A stretch of 64,000 bases of DNA from Rachicladosporium sp. CCFEE 5018. Lineage: Eukaryota; Ascomycota; Dothideomycetes; Cladosporiales; Cladosporiaceae. The notes under the pieces are model-generated. The model searched no databases. It saw nothing but the letters and a program-made list of their open reading frames with translations, and was not told the DNA's origin. Where the stretch lies: positions 604,383 through 668,382 of the forward strand of contig KZ111157.1 of NCBI GenBank assembly GCA_002077045.2, read 5' to 3'. Both the position numbers and the translations under genes were made by a program. Of the stretch, positions 43,111 through 54,581 are shown piece by piece (within the stretch, counting starts at the first letter, position 1; each line of letters opens with the position of its first letter).

Positions 43111-44849
43111 GATGGCGACAAAGGGTGTCGTGCGCGTCCTTAGGGTAGCTGTAGTGTCGACGATGTGTGCAAGCTGCGTGTCTATGCTCGTGCCAGGAAG
43201 CGGGATCACGGCGCACTGTGGTGTTGCAGCAAGCGCGCGTGTCGGAACGAACGAGTGGAGGTCGGTGGCCAGGCGGCGACGTGGGGCGCGGTCTTGCTGG
43301 CGGTGCACGCCTCTCACAACAGGCTCATGTTGGCGATATGGAGCATGCGGACGATATGCGATCCGTGAGTAGATCGTAGGTGTCGTTGTTGGTGTATGCG
43401 ACAGTGGTCGGTGTTGGAGTCGGTGTTCGTGCAGCGCGAGAGTGGAGGTGTTGGAGGAAGTAGCGCGGCCTGCTCGGGCGGTCAGTGGCACCTTCCCACG
43501 CTAAGAAAGAAGCCCTTGTAGAGGGTCCGTGCCACGACTCGTGACCACGAAAATCGATGGGCAACTCCAAGATCGCAGACTGCAAATCGGCGATACACTC
43601 TAGACGACTTTCAATCGTGTCGTAGTCGTGTCGTAGCGCGTTGATCAAGTCAATTTGGAAGAGGCCACGTAACGAAACAGTGCTTCTCTCACAGTTCATA
43701 TGCCAGGTCAATGCACACACAGGGCAGCTGTGCAGCTTCACAGGAAAGGTGCAGCGAACGAGCACGCAGATCCCGTTCGGCTTACAGCGGTATGGGAGCG
43801 GACACAGCAACTACTGCTCCACCATGGCGCCGTCAACGCGACCTTCTGCGCTGCTGCAGTTGAAGACAGGGTTAAGGCTCCAGCGAGTGGACACCGCAAG
43901 GTCCAGACGTCCATTCAGTAGCTGCAGCACTGCTTAAGGACACAAGTCATGTGCACTCGAGCAGATAGCGCTATGAGCTACCAGTCAAAGCAGCTGCACG
44001 AGAGCTTCATGCTGCCCAAGAAGCAGTGCTGCCAGTCCGCAGTTGCCGTTGATGGTCTCGAGTTCGTAAATCGTGCAGAGCTTCGACGCGTTCGCGGTCA
44101 CTTCGCGTCGACGCTAAGCTCTTCGCGGCCTGCGACATGCAGTACTCCACTGTCCCGCAGGTCGGTTTTGCACGTTCGCTCAACGGCTTCTCCATCTCGA
44201 CAAGCTTCTCCATGATCACCAGGTCGAGTTGTACAGTCGATGCAATACTAGCCGAGCAAAAATGCAGCACCCTCGCTCTTCGGCCAGTGCTACTACTGGC
44301 CCGAGACATCGTCCTTCCTGCTAAGTTCCAGGCTTTGCTCAGTGCGCGGTGTAGATCCGCATTCAAGAACTATTCCGAGGGATATTCAAATGCGGATGAC
44401 ATCGCTCTCGGAGGTGGCATGCTTGTATTAACCGCTGTACAGAGTGTCGTGAGGTCCGATCCCGTGCACATGCCTGCGTGGAGGCCAGCATGGAGTCAAG
44501 TGTAGTTCTCGTTAAGGCTTGAACGAGTTAAGCTCATCAGAGGTGTGAATCCCATCGTTGACGCAGTCTTCTCCGGACTGCTGGCAGATCGACGATAGGT
44601 CCTGGGCAAATGATTGTGTGAAGACAGGAGGATGCGAATTAAGTGAGGTCGAGCTAAGCTTCGTTGCTACTATGTGACTGGGAGAAGGCGCGAAGATGGA
44701 TGCGACTTCCTTGACTGCTATGCTTCTGCCAGAACGCTGATCCGCTGCTTGTGATACGCCGTGCCTAAAGCTTCCGGAGACTGTCCATGCGCCGTTGATA
44801 TGACTGCCCGAAACGCCTCATTCAAACAATATGCCTGCATATCATATTC
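43111..44849. other. region with unassigned open frames
   Basis: About 1.7 kb. Minus-strand frames at 43500-43810, 44007-44366 and 44516-44797 have protein-like stretches (IDLINALRHDYDTIESRLEC; LVIMEKLVEMEKPLSERAK; SIAVKEVASIFAPSPSHIV) and could be exons of one minus-strand gene, but I could not join them with credible splice sites. No family recognised. Confidence 0.3.
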
Positions 44850-46154
44850 TCATGATCTTACTTGCGCCGTGCTTGGATTCTTCTCGACTCCTTGCCTCGA
44901 GCCCGCTCCAGCAGCTCCAACATCATCTGGCAACCCACCGATAGCCTTGATGAGCCACGCCTTCTCATCATTGAATTGATCATCATCCGTCCGCTCCTCC
45001 AAGAAGCGCGGTAAGAACTTCAGCAACCGCTGCTTGTTCATGATCAAGAACTTCTGCACCTCAGGCGTCTTATTGGGATTAGCAGCAAAGATCTACGGAT
45101 AGAAGTCAGCTCAAAGTCCTGCGATCGTAAACGGGCAGAAGTGACGACTCACCTTGAACACATGAAACCCCTCATACTGCACCATCCTCCTGTCATCCTT
45201 CAACTGCCACATAACCAGCTTCAAATTCTCCCCACTCCCCACATACCTCGTCATCACCTCGTAGAACGCGCGATCTAACAGCACCTCGCCCAGCAACTTC
45301 AGGCTCTGCCGTTTCGTAACGTAGCTCTCGCTCCTAACAAGAACATTGTTATACCGCTCGAAGAACCGCTCAAAGTTCGTGCCCATGTATTGTACTACGA
45401 GGGGTTTGTGTTTCGTGAGGATCGTGCGGAAGGTGTCGAAGGCGTCGGCGCTGATTTCGAAGGGTGAAGAGGAGATGTAGGTGAAGAAGGACCAGAAGAC
45501 GCCAGTGCCTGAGGAGGGCGAGGAGGTGTCGATGTCGTTGTAGATGTCTACTGTTTTTGTAGGCCCAGTTCCTGAGTCGCCTGAGCTTGACTCATCGTAG
45601 AGGATCACGGCTGCTACTGCGTCCCATTTCAGCGCTTCTTTCAGCACGCCCCCGCATGCGCTTGCCGACTCTTTGCGCTCATAGCCCCGGCAAAGCTGCA
45701 CTATGACTTCCGGTGCTGTGCGTATGACTTCTCGTAATGCATCCGGCTCATTTGCTGTGCTTCCTGGAGCGCGATAGCGGAAGACTGCTGCTATAAGGGT
45801 CTGCGTGTCTTTGCGTGTTTCGAAGGGCAGGAGATGGAGGTTTGAGACGAGGAGTGGAAGGAGCTTCTCAGAGAGGATGGCGCTTATAAGAGACGACTGA
45901 GTGGATGCGTCGGGAGTCGGAGTATCGGGCGTGCCGCAGAGGGAGACTTTGAGGGTTGCGATTGTGGAGGAGAGCTCGGTTTGGGTCTAGAGGTTGTCTT
46001 AGTGAGGACCGCGAAGTGCCTCGAAATTGCTCTTCGGTACCTTTGCTGCTGCTGCCTGCCCTTCTTCCCGTCCCAGTCGCTGAAGCAGATCTTTACTCGA
46101 CTTCACGAGATCCTGTGCCGACCGAGCTCGCGAGCGATTGAAGAGGAAAGCCAT
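44850..46154 (-). CDS. hym1: Mo25/CAB39 family protein Hym1
   Basis: Three exons, complement(44850..45092, 45153..45986, 46041..46154), encode 396 aa. Introns are 60 and 54 nt. Mo25/Hym1 is an armadillo-like scaffold that activates Ste20/GCK kinases in the RAM/MOR network controlling polarity, hyphal growth and separation. Seen: MAFLFNRSRARSAQDLVKSS at the start, CGGVLKEALKW, VFWSFFTYIS, FDTFRTILTKHKPLV, NYVTKRQSLKLLGE-like YVTKRQSLKLLGEVLLDR, MVQYEGFHVFK spliced to IFAANPNKTPEV, then FLPRFLEERTDDDQFNDEK. The start was found only by splicing back from the armadillo core. Near the end, GCGCAA is followed by GTAAGA, so a short alternative last exon (ending DSLRKL) may replace the final residues. 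Confidence 0.92.
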
Positions 46155-46521
46155 GTTGCTTCTTGCGAAGTGCTATGATGATTTTCAAGGACGTCCAAGT
46201 CCGCGCATGGTCGCTGGCAGGTGCGACTGCGAATCGAATGTAGCGTCAGGTGGATCGCGAATGCTAGACGGGTCACTGGATCTTTCACATTCTGGTCAGT
46301 CTGTCGGAGCGAGTGTTTGGTGAAACATCTGCACCCGATGGTGCTCGACGTCAGCGGGGAGGCGTCCCTGGCAACCACGAACAACAGTCGGGGCGAGCGG
46401 ACACGTCGATACATTATCACCTCTTCGACAGCTTCAGCAGTACTTGAAGCGACATGAAATAATGCACTGCAGTATCGTACAGACTCTTCTATATGTATGC
46501 AGTTGTACATAGTCCCGTTGA
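46155..46521. promoter_or_regulatory. hym1 upstream region
   Basis: 367 bp between the hym1 start and the stop of the PPR-like gene on the same strand. Nothing coding is supported. Confidence 0.4.
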
Positions 46522-48807
46522 TCAACGTTGGTCCTCGATTCTCCTCAGCTCAAGTATCCTCTCCCTAGCCCCAAAATTCAGACCACCATTCATGTCATCT
46601 AACATCTCGTCGCCACCCACACCTGTTGCAACACCGCCGCCGTCCTTGAAGTCACTCAATCCCACAGGCACACCCTTGAAATCTCCCACAGCACTCATCC
46701 CAGCTCTCGTAGGCGGCCGCTTGCCCATGGCGATAGCTTCATCGACCGCTGCGTTGTAAGCGACGTCGCTCCGTTGTGAGATCGCGAGTAGGTAGTTCAT
46801 CGTCTTCCAATTCTCGTAGCGCAGGGTGGCGATTGGGATGGATGGACGGGACTCATTCGTCTCCGGACCGATGTTACTTCCAGGAGACGTGGACTCCGGC
46901 ATAATCGGTAGAGAGGTAGGGTCCGTCGTGAGCTCGTCGTACAGCCTCTCCATCTCAGCTTCTGGCAGGACAATCTCGTCCGGTATTCGCGTGAGAGTCA
47001 TGGGCAGCTTCCCAGATATAGCTAGCTGATCGATCGATTCGCCGCGATCAATATACTGCTGGAAGACCTGCACATCCTCATTCAGTTTGCCGACGTCAGT
47101 GAGGATGTCCTCGACCAGAGCGCGCGAGGGCAAGGCTTCAGTCTCGCGTGTCTCCTCGGATTCAACAATGCGAGAGACTACCCTACCAACCTCGGCTGTG
47201 TCGAGGTGGGTCATTTCGGCCAGCATCGCGCGCGCGAACTCTGGCTTGTCGGCAAGCAGCGCTGCTTTAGTGAGAATGTGCGCATCGGTGGCGTCGGGGT
47301 ACTGGTTCAATCTAGCGCGCTCTTCGACCAAGGACTTCCATCCGGAGGCGATGATGTCGACGTCCCGGAGCTGGCCGGCAGCTGTGATGACAGATCGATG
47401 CGTGATAATCGTCGGCTTGTAGCCGAGTGCCTTTGCGTGTTCCAAGGCGAGTGTCATAGACTCCTTACGTCTGCCTTGGCCGGCGAAGTTGACGATGGCG
47501 GAGTGATACACGGAGAGCGAAGGTGTGACGCCAAGTTTCACGAAAAGTACGCTCATACTCTCGTACACTTCGTGCACAGCAGAAGCCAAGAGCTCGCGCT
47601 GATCAGGGGGCAGGTTTGAAGCACCATCAAGACGCATGATCTGCGTGACGGCAATGAGGATCTCGCTGATCACGTTGTTGACTAGCACACCGCCTGCACC
47701 GGCTTGCATGTAAGCGGCGGAAAGCATAGCCCGGATGACCCATACATGCCGATTCCGATCTTCCAGACTGACAGCCGGTTTGATCAGACTGATCATTGCG
47801 CGAAACGCCAGATTTGCTGGTCCAACTTTCGTCCTACATAACATAGCGAACAGTGCCCAGGCTTCAGTCAGCGGGCGTTCGGGAAGCACCTCAGTCAAGT
47901 CCTTCGTCAACGCCACCACACGCGGTTTGAGCCGGAGCAATGTATCGAGCGTGAGGTACGCGTTCTTCGTGTCACCCCGTTGCAGCCGCGCGATCATGAT
48001 ACTTGAGAGTAATGACGTTGGTAGCTCATCGATTCCAGATAGATGTTCTTGAGTCCTGTCCGGCACCACAGAAGTAGGGGAAAAGTGGTACGTCACGAAA
48101 TTGACGTTCGACCGTGTCAGTGCCTCCTGGTAGACGCTCTCAATCTCCACGAGGTCGGTGTCCTGCGCAGCCAGCATCCGAATGGCGATGCTGTAGGCCT
48201 TGGCCGAAGCCATGGCATCGTTCTGCTCTCTGAGCCACGCCCATAACTTATTCCCGGCATCCCAGGTCTGCGTCTCGGTGAAGAGCGTAAGCAGCACGAA
48301 TGTATTGGGCCCAACCTTGCTCAATCGAGAATTGCGCAGATCTGAGGCAATTCGCTCGCCAAGTGCTAGACCACGCTCGGTAATTGAGCGGTCACGCTGC
48401 TGTTCTGGTTTGTACTTTTCTATGCTGATATGCGTTCTAATCGAATTGATGAGTGCGAAGTAGTTATTGTCGCTCAAGTAAGACTTTTGAGTAGGAGTCA
48501 GCCCGTCGTATATCTCGATGATCTCGTCAAGATTTTTGGTTTTCAACTGAGGAAGTTGTCTAGGCTTTGGCTCACGCTGCCGCTCGGCGAGATCCAGATG
48601 TCGTGCCCTGTAAGTCCTCGGTTTAGACTTCGTGGCTTCCGTTGCGTAAGATCTGTGCAAAGCAGATGAGGTAATCGAAGGAGGAACACTGGATGGGGGT
48701 GGCGATATGGCGACCGTTTTGCTGCGTCTATGGAAGGCGTCGAGCCATGATCGCTGCTGCTGAATCTGACGCTGCAGTATTCGCAGTCGCTGCAAAAGAT
48801 TGGACAT
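46522..48807 (-). CDS. Mitochondrial PPR-like helical-repeat protein
   Basis: Single exon, 761 aa. The N-terminus is arginine/glutamine-rich and free of acids for over 30 residues (MSNLLQRLRILQRQIQQQR), a mitochondrial presequence. The body is all alpha-helical with PPR/TPR-like units, e.g. NTFVLLTLFTETQTWDAGNK, SVYHSAIVNFAGQGRRKESM and ALALEHAKALGYKP-like LALEHAKALGYKPTIITHRS. Fungal proteins of this design stabilise or activate translation of individual mitochondrial mRNAs or assist complex assembly. I cannot name the ortholog. The C-terminal 150 residues are acidic and less ordered. Confidence 0.8.
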   Translation of the reverse strand: MSNLLQRLRILQRQIQQQRSWLDAFHRRSKTVAISPPPSSVPPSITSSALHRSYATEATKSKPRTYRARHLDLAERQREPKPRQLPQLKTKNLDEIIEIYDGLTPTQKSYLSDNNYFALINSIRTHISIEKYKPEQQRDRSITERGLALGERIASDLRNSRLSKVGPNTFVLLTLFTETQTWDAGNKLWAWLREQNDAMASAKAYSIAIRMLAAQDTDLVEIESVYQEALTRSNVNFVTYHFSPTSVVPDRTQEHLSGIDELPTSLLSSIMIARLQRGDTKNAYLTLDTLLRLKPRVVALTKDLTEVLPERPLTEAWALFAMLCRTKVGPANLAFRAMISLIKPAVSLEDRNRHVWVIRAMLSAAYMQAGAGGVLVNNVISEILIAVTQIMRLDGASNLPPDQRELLASAVHEVYESMSVLFVKLGVTPSLSVYHSAIVNFAGQGRRKESMTLALEHAKALGYKPTIITHRSVITAAGQLRDVDIIASGWKSLVEERARLNQYPDATDAHILTKAALLADKPEFARAMLAEMTHLDTAEVGRVVSRIVESEETRETEALPSRALVEDILTDVGKLNEDVQVFQQYIDRGESIDQLAISGKLPMTLTRIPDEIVLPEAEMERLYDELTTDPTSLPIMPESTSPGSNIGPETNESRPSIPIATLRYENWKTMNYLLAISQRSDVAYNAAVDEAIAMGKRPPTRAGMSAVGDFKGVPVGLSDFKDGGGVATGVGGDEMLDDMNGGLNFGARERILELRRIEDQR

Positions 48808-49693
48808 TGTCGATATCTTTGTTCACCATTGTACAGCGAAGATGAATAAACGTGGACACCCCCCCTCGATCTCGGGGATGCCACAACTTTTCCCCGCAGT
48901 CTCCTGCTGCATTTGATGTTGTTGCGATACTCGCCCATGCCATCTCCCCTCTGCATTGACACTATTTCTTCCTGCACTGCTTCCTCAACGCGCTTTGGCT
49001 CGCGACTCGTCCAGCCGCTCTCGTCCTCTCGACTACTCACGGCTGCCCTTCCCCCTCACTCCTGCGTGCTCCAGCGTTGCATCCGTGCCGTACAGCTAAG
49101 TCTATGTTTGCGCGATGCGTTCTACAACCAGTCCACTCGTCACTTTGCTCATTTATTTCTGCATACATGGTACCAAGATGGGGTATTTGATCGCTCTTGA
49201 CAATATAACTCTGGAGAGTATGATATCCACGAAGATTTCGAGAGAATCATACGTTCTGCCCGCCAACCAAAGTTTCTCGTCCGTTTCGCTCCCGTGGACG
49301 CTAGTCTCGAGATATGATTCCATGGCTTGCCTTTGATTCCACATGCATGCTGATCGACTGATTGGACAGTCCATACGCCCGTCCCTTGCTGAATAATGCT
49401 CTATGACCATGCCACAGGTGTCCAGGAGATCGTTACAAGACAAGGTGAAGTACGCGGACGTGTAATGCCTAATTCCGACATTTCTATACTAGACTGGTCT
49501 GGAAATTGTCAGATGCACTCTGGTGTGCGCAACGTGTTGCTTCTGTAAGCAAGGTCTGTATATATTGGGCCTGAGTGCCACTGCATCTGCTGTTCATTCC
49601 CTTCTCTTAGAATTCGACAGCAAGGCTTTCACTTGTAATTTGAATCGTGACTCCTGGGCTACTTCGACGTCATTCTTCAGCACGGAGCCAGCC
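48808..49693. other. divergent intergenic region
   Basis: About 890 bp between the PPR-like gene and the SDR. No supported gene. Confidence 0.45.
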
Positions 49694-50659
49694 ATGGAAC
49701 ATTCGACCGCGCTCGTCACAGGAGCCACCTCTGGAGTCGGTTACGAAGCGGCCCTCCTGCTTGCTGAGGAGGGCTGGCGCGAGGTCATCATCACCGGGCG
49801 CACCCTGGCTCGGATTCAGGAGACGGCCACTCAACTCACGGCGGAGACTGGAAAGAAGATCTTCACGCCGCTGGAACTGGACTTGGACACCCCGTCTAGT
49901 GTGCAGTCCGCCCTCGACGAGCTTGTGAAGCGAGGCCGGTCGGTCGACTTCCTACTGCTTAACGCGGGCATGGTTGGGGGTAAGGAGCGCGTGCTCACTG
50001 CGGCAAGTATCGAGGCGAGTCAGTCGCCGCTGATCGGCCATCATCAATTGACCGTCGGCTTGCTCCGCGCCAACTCATTGAGCCGCAACGCACGGATCGT
50101 TATCTCAGGCTCGGAAGGTGCCCGTGGAGACGTACCTATGTTCAGCTACACCGACCTGACGCAATTTGCGGCCAGAGACCACCACGATGACCTCACGGCC
50201 GCTGTTGAAGCCCTGGTCCGCAGCGGGCCGGACGTGAAATACGAGCCAAATCGGGCATACGCCGACGCAAAGCTCATCGTTGCATGGTGGGCCTTCGCGC
50301 TGGCGCGCCGGCTACCTTCCGGCATGGCTGTATACACCGTCTCGCCGGGCTCCGCGCCCGATACCAAAGTGGCGCGACACGCCAGCGCGGTGCTCAGGTA
50401 CCTTATGGTTCCACTGGTGAAACTCATTCCAGGCATGTCACACACTCCTAAGACCGCAGCTCGTCGATATCTCCAAGCAGCGGAGTTCGGCACCGACGTC
50501 TCGGGCGAATTCTTCGCCTCGGCGCCCAAGAAGTTCATCGGCGCAATTGAGGCGATGCGTCACCCTCACTTTCACGATGGCGCCAGCCAGGAAGCTGCGT
50601 GGCAGGCCATCGTCAACGTTTCTGGTGTCGAATACTCTCAGCCAAGATCCTTGGATTGA
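49694..50659 (+). CDS. Short-chain dehydrogenase/reductase, intronless
   Basis: ATG at 49694 gives 321 aa; an upstream extension of the frame lacks any ATG-based support. The Rossmann signature is ALVTGATSGVGYEAA (TGxxxGxG). FLLLNAG is the NAG motif, VISGSEG holds the expected catalytic serine, and YADAK is the YxxxK pair. VSPGSAPDTKV follows the catalytic site as in classical SDRs. TGRTLAR after the second beta strand suggests NADP preference. Substrate unknown. The gene is intronless and more GC-rich than its neighbours by eye, which may indicate acquisition from bacteria, but this is untested. Cytosolic, no signal seen. Confidence 0.88.
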   Translation: MEHSTALVTGATSGVGYEAALLLAEEGWREVIITGRTLARIQETATQLTAETGKKIFTPLELDLDTPSSVQSALDELVKRGRSVDFLLLNAGMVGGKERVLTAASIEASQSPLIGHHQLTVGLLRANSLSRNARIVISGSEGARGDVPMFSYTDLTQFAARDHHDDLTAAVEALVRSGPDVKYEPNRAYADAKLIVAWWAFALARRLPSGMAVYTVSPGSAPDTKVARHASAVLRYLMVPLVKLIPGMSHTPKTAARRYLQAAEFGTDVSGEFFASAPKKFIGAIEAMRHPHFHDGASQEAAWQAIVNVSGVEYSQPRSLD

Positions 50660-51570
50660 GTGTAATGCACAGAGGGAGCATGAGTGATCGCGAAACTGAG
50701 ACTCTGCAGGCGTGTGTGGGATGCGAATGGTCGTCCACGAAGAGATCAGATATGGTTGAGAAGGTTGTGACACTATTGCGTAGTGAGAAGCGTAGATACC
50801 ATGTTAATTGACGAAGTGCTCGCCAGAGAGTATGTCTATGTGTAGTCAATATTGTAAGCGAAGCACCGAATTGACGATCACATTCAGAAGCGTCGAATGC
50901 ACTGTAGGGAGAGTCAATGGAGCGTCAAGTTCAGTTCCAGCGGAGGCCACTCTTATATAAACCCGTACTCCATAGCTCGCGCGCCCTTGACGAACAAGAC
51001 GAAGTGAAGGGGGCACACGAGTGACAATGGAAGCGGACCGTCCACAACTCACCATGGACGAGATTGCTACCATATGCCGCACCGTAAACGTATACACGTA
51101 CCTAGGCTGTTAGTGAGAGTGTCGTGTTCTCTGACTTCTCTCCTGAACAGCGTTAGAAGCATTTTAATATAGCAGTGCAGTCTATACTAGCAGTGTTCAT
51201 CACGAGGACCTTTGAAGTGGTCCGCTTCTTTTGTCATTTGTGGGGGGGGGTAGAGAAGAGTAGAAGTAATACGAAAAGGTGACGAACTGAATATATAGGC
51301 ATGTATAGGCGATTAGAGGACTGACCGAGCACTCGAGGATCACATGCGCCCAGTTCAGTGGCTAAAAGGTGCTGAAGTGGCCATTCTTCAATCCTGTACG
51401 TATTATGTACATGTTGGTGCGTGCCCGTGAAGTGAGGTCGATGCCAAGCCCAACACATGACAACCTACCTACCGCAAAGGACAACAATCGGCGTACTCAA
51501 TGCGTTAGACACCCAGCACTTGAGTGTGCCGAATCCATACATAAGTTGAAGTGACCGTCCAACCGCCACC
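50660..51570. other. intergenic
   Basis: About 910 bp. It contains a run of about ten G at 51241-51250. No supported gene. The right end includes the promoter of the coatomer gene, with CCACCATGG at its start. Confidence 0.45.
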
Positions 51571-52223
51571 ATGGCGCCCAACATGTCCCTCTTCAGCATC
51601 AACGCGATCCTCCTCCTCTCGGCTGACGATGGCTCCCGCATACTGGTCAAATATTACTCACCACCCCATATACCGACGAACATGGGCACGGACTATCCTG
51701 GGGCGCAACCGTACACATCACTGAAGGATCAGAAAGCGTTCGAGAAGGGGTTACTCGAGAAGACCACGAAGCAGACGAACGACATAATATTATACGACAA
51801 CCGGATTGTGGTCTACAAGGCGGAGAGTGATGTAATGCTGTATGTGGTTGGAGGAGCGGACGAGAACGAGGTCATGCTGTACAATGTTGTATTGGCATTG
51901 AGGGACAGTCTGAACATTCTGCTGAAGTAGGTCGTGTACCTTGTGCCTTGCCCAAAGCACATGCTAATACGAGATGCAGAAACTCCGTGGACAAGCGCAC
52001 GTTGATTGAGAACTACGATCTCGCTTCGCTATGTCTGGACGAGATCATAGATGACGGCATCATTCTTGAGACGGACCCGGTGGTCATCGCGAGTCGAGTC
52101 TCGAGACCACCTGCGCAGGATGTGCCCAACATGCAAGGCATAGATCTGAGTGAAGAGGGCTTGCTCAAGATCTACCAATTTGGCAAACAGAAGCTTGGGG
52201 AGCGATTACGACAAGGACTTTGA
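51571..52223 (+). CDS. ret3: Coatomer subunit zeta (Ret3)
   Basis: Two exons, join(51571..51926, 51980..52223), with a 53-nt intron (branch site GCTAATAC), encode 199 aa, the expected size. Zeta-COP is the small longin-fold subunit of the COPI F-subcomplex, which coats Golgi-to-ER vesicles. Seen: SLFSINAILLLSADDGSRIL, VKYYSPPH, AFEKGLLEKTTK, VMLYNVVLALRDSLNILLK spliced to NSVDKRTLIENYDLASLCLD, and DEIIDDGIILETDP. The start ATG is in a strong context (CCACCATGG). Its partner in Golgi retention, vps74, lies 42 kb away, so there is no functional clustering. Confidence 0.95.
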
Positions 52224-53967
52224 TTGCTACTGTGTATCGATATCTCGTCAGATCAATGGTCAACGCTGTGTTGAGCCGCATTTGGTTCATCGGGATTACT
52301 GGGGCATAGCATGGCGTTGTGGGCGCGGACTTCTGGGAGGATGACAACGATCAGGAGATATGCTCATGGTGGAGCAGCGAGTTGCCCGAGTCGACAGGGC
52401 AGGTTGACCCGGCCTGGTGGGCTGACGTCGGCGCTATGGAGCCTCTCTGATGATCAGAAATGTGCTACGAAAGTGTACCGTGGAGTGCTCTCTCTTCAGA
52501 GCTCTTCTCATACTCAACTGGCACGGAATGTGCTCCGGCACGATGCTCAGATAGTACCACTCGCAGGCTACAGAATCATGAGTATCTTTGTCCGGCACGG
52601 CGCTGTTCCGTCCGCATCTCGATGTCATAGTGAATCTCGCACTATTACGTTCTTTGATGTTACGGACATGTTTCATCCCATCCCGGCACCGCTCGTAGAC
52701 TTTGGGCCTCACCAGCCGGACCATGCCACTGGATGCGCTACGGGCGCTACTGTCGGGGTTGCGTCTTCCCCGCGAAAAGTTATGGGCCTCAGATCGCCGG
52801 CTAAATACAGGACGTCACCCCAGAAAGAGATACATCGACGTGGAGGCGCGGGATGTCCGGAACAACTTGTTAAAAGTGCGATGTTGCGATCACCAAATCG
52901 TATCGCGCTTGTCGGGTTGATTGGTGTACGTCGACAACATCGATACTCGCAACGAACGTGCAGGCTGGAGGAACCGCAAGACAGCTGTCAAACAGGCTGA
53001 CGGAAGGCAGTGGACATAGTATCTCCTGAATGCCGTCACGGTCCAGCGCATAGGCCGTTTGGAGCCCAGGTTGATAACCCGATTGTTGCACTGACTCAGC
53101 GCCACGCTGGCAAACCGTCGCCGAGGTGTACTCAGTCCCTACAACAAACGGAACGCGAATCGGGCCATTGTCTGGCGGTGAAGCGCTATCACCACACCGA
53201 TATGCACACTCGCGCCGAAGATCCGGCAACGAAAAGCATGCAAAGCCGATCTCGAAGGCCCTACTCGCAGCTACAGTCAAACGCGGGATGTACCCATGTT
53301 ACCCCAGCCTTGTCAAGTCCAATCTAGCCCAGATTCGCTCCCGCCATCCAGAACAAAACCTGGCCGTCCGAGCATCGACAGCAATCTGACTCTGCCCGTC
53401 TCCGCCACAAACTCGATTCGCGCAACGGCAATCAGATTTTAAAACAACGTTGCACGCATCCCGCATCCCCCGGAGCTTGGCGTCGCGGAGTATGGCGGGC
53501 TCCCACATTACCTCCACGCTTGGGCGCGTCTCCATGCGGTGATACCACCGTCGTGATCGGGCTCGCTTCCTACTCGCGTGGATGTTGTGACGAGACGACG
53601 AGTCGGGTGTGTGCGGTGAGACAGCGTGGTCCGGGAACTGGGTGTTCGATTTCCGATTGCACTGACGGCGATGTAAGGGTGGTGATGCGATGCGAGGTGT
53701 TGTATATTTATCCTTTTCTCTTCCTCTGTTACATTTCTACCTTCACCGCACCCCAGCCTGCAGCAACTGTTTATCAGAAAGCATACCCAATCACCACTGT
53801 CCAAGACCAGTCAAACAATAAGATCAGCACACTTCAAGCATCCATACACCCATTTATCACATCAACATCTCGTCCCATCAAACTCAGCTAGCTACCAGGA
53901 AGACCACACAGATCCACATCAAGCCTACCAACAGCAACGGTCTATCACAACATCCAACAAGATCAGC
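52224..53967. other. intergenic, no supported gene
   Basis: About 1.74 kb. The longest plus-strand ORF (229 codons at 52311) has no recognisable feature and irregular composition. The right end (53880-53967) is a CA-rich leader-like stretch before the small ORF at 53968. Confidence 0.4.
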
Positions 53968-54189
53968 ATGACTTCCTCGCTCCCTCAACCACCGCGGACA
54001 ACGTCCATACCACGCAACGACTCTTTCAGCACCGAAGACATCACCCGCGCATTTCAAGTATCAGCACAAAAACCTCGCAACAAGCTTTCATTACGAATCG
54101 TGAAGCAAGACGAGGTGTCGCCACCACCACCATCGCCACTCGAGACGAGACTACCGACGTCGTTCGGACTGTCGGAGAGACGGAGATAG
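53968..54189 (+). CDS. small hypothetical protein (uncertain)
   Basis: ATG-initiated, 73 aa, preceded by a CA-rich sequence typical of fungal 5' leaders. The product contains DSFSTEDITRAFQVSAQKPR, then LSLRIVKQDE and a proline run. It appears mostly disordered. No family recognised, but the start context and composition favour a real small gene over a shadow frame. Confidence 0.4.
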   Translation: MTSSLPQPPRTTSIPRNDSFSTEDITRAFQVSAQKPRNKLSLRIVKQDEVSPPPPSPLETRLPTSFGLSERRR

Positions 54190-54581
54190 ACTCGCTGCTG
54201 GTCCTTCCTACTCACGACGGTTTGACTGTACCACCAAGATGTCCTCGCAGTGACGTTGAGCATCAGGCAGGCTTCTTGCACATGCGGCCATGCAAAGGTT
54301 CACGGCGTCGCTGAGGTCTGCAAGCAGCAGGGGGCATTCACGGGTCTGGAAGTTCACTGCTCGGGACAACCGTATCAAGGATTGCAACATTAGGACTTTT
54401 GACTTCACCATATCCGGGGGCGCAAGTCCAGGATCGCTATGAGCTTTGAGAGCTGGCATCGTCTAATGTATCTATCAAATAATGACATATATCACCCAGA
54501 TCATCAGCTTGTCGCTGTCGAATGCCTGTTGCCACCCAACCCCAGAGTAGCTGGGAAAGCGTAAGCCATCATCCCATCCGC
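54190..54581. other. intergenic
   Basis: About 390 bp between the small ORF and the end of the four-exon SDR. Nothing supported. Confidence 0.4.
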
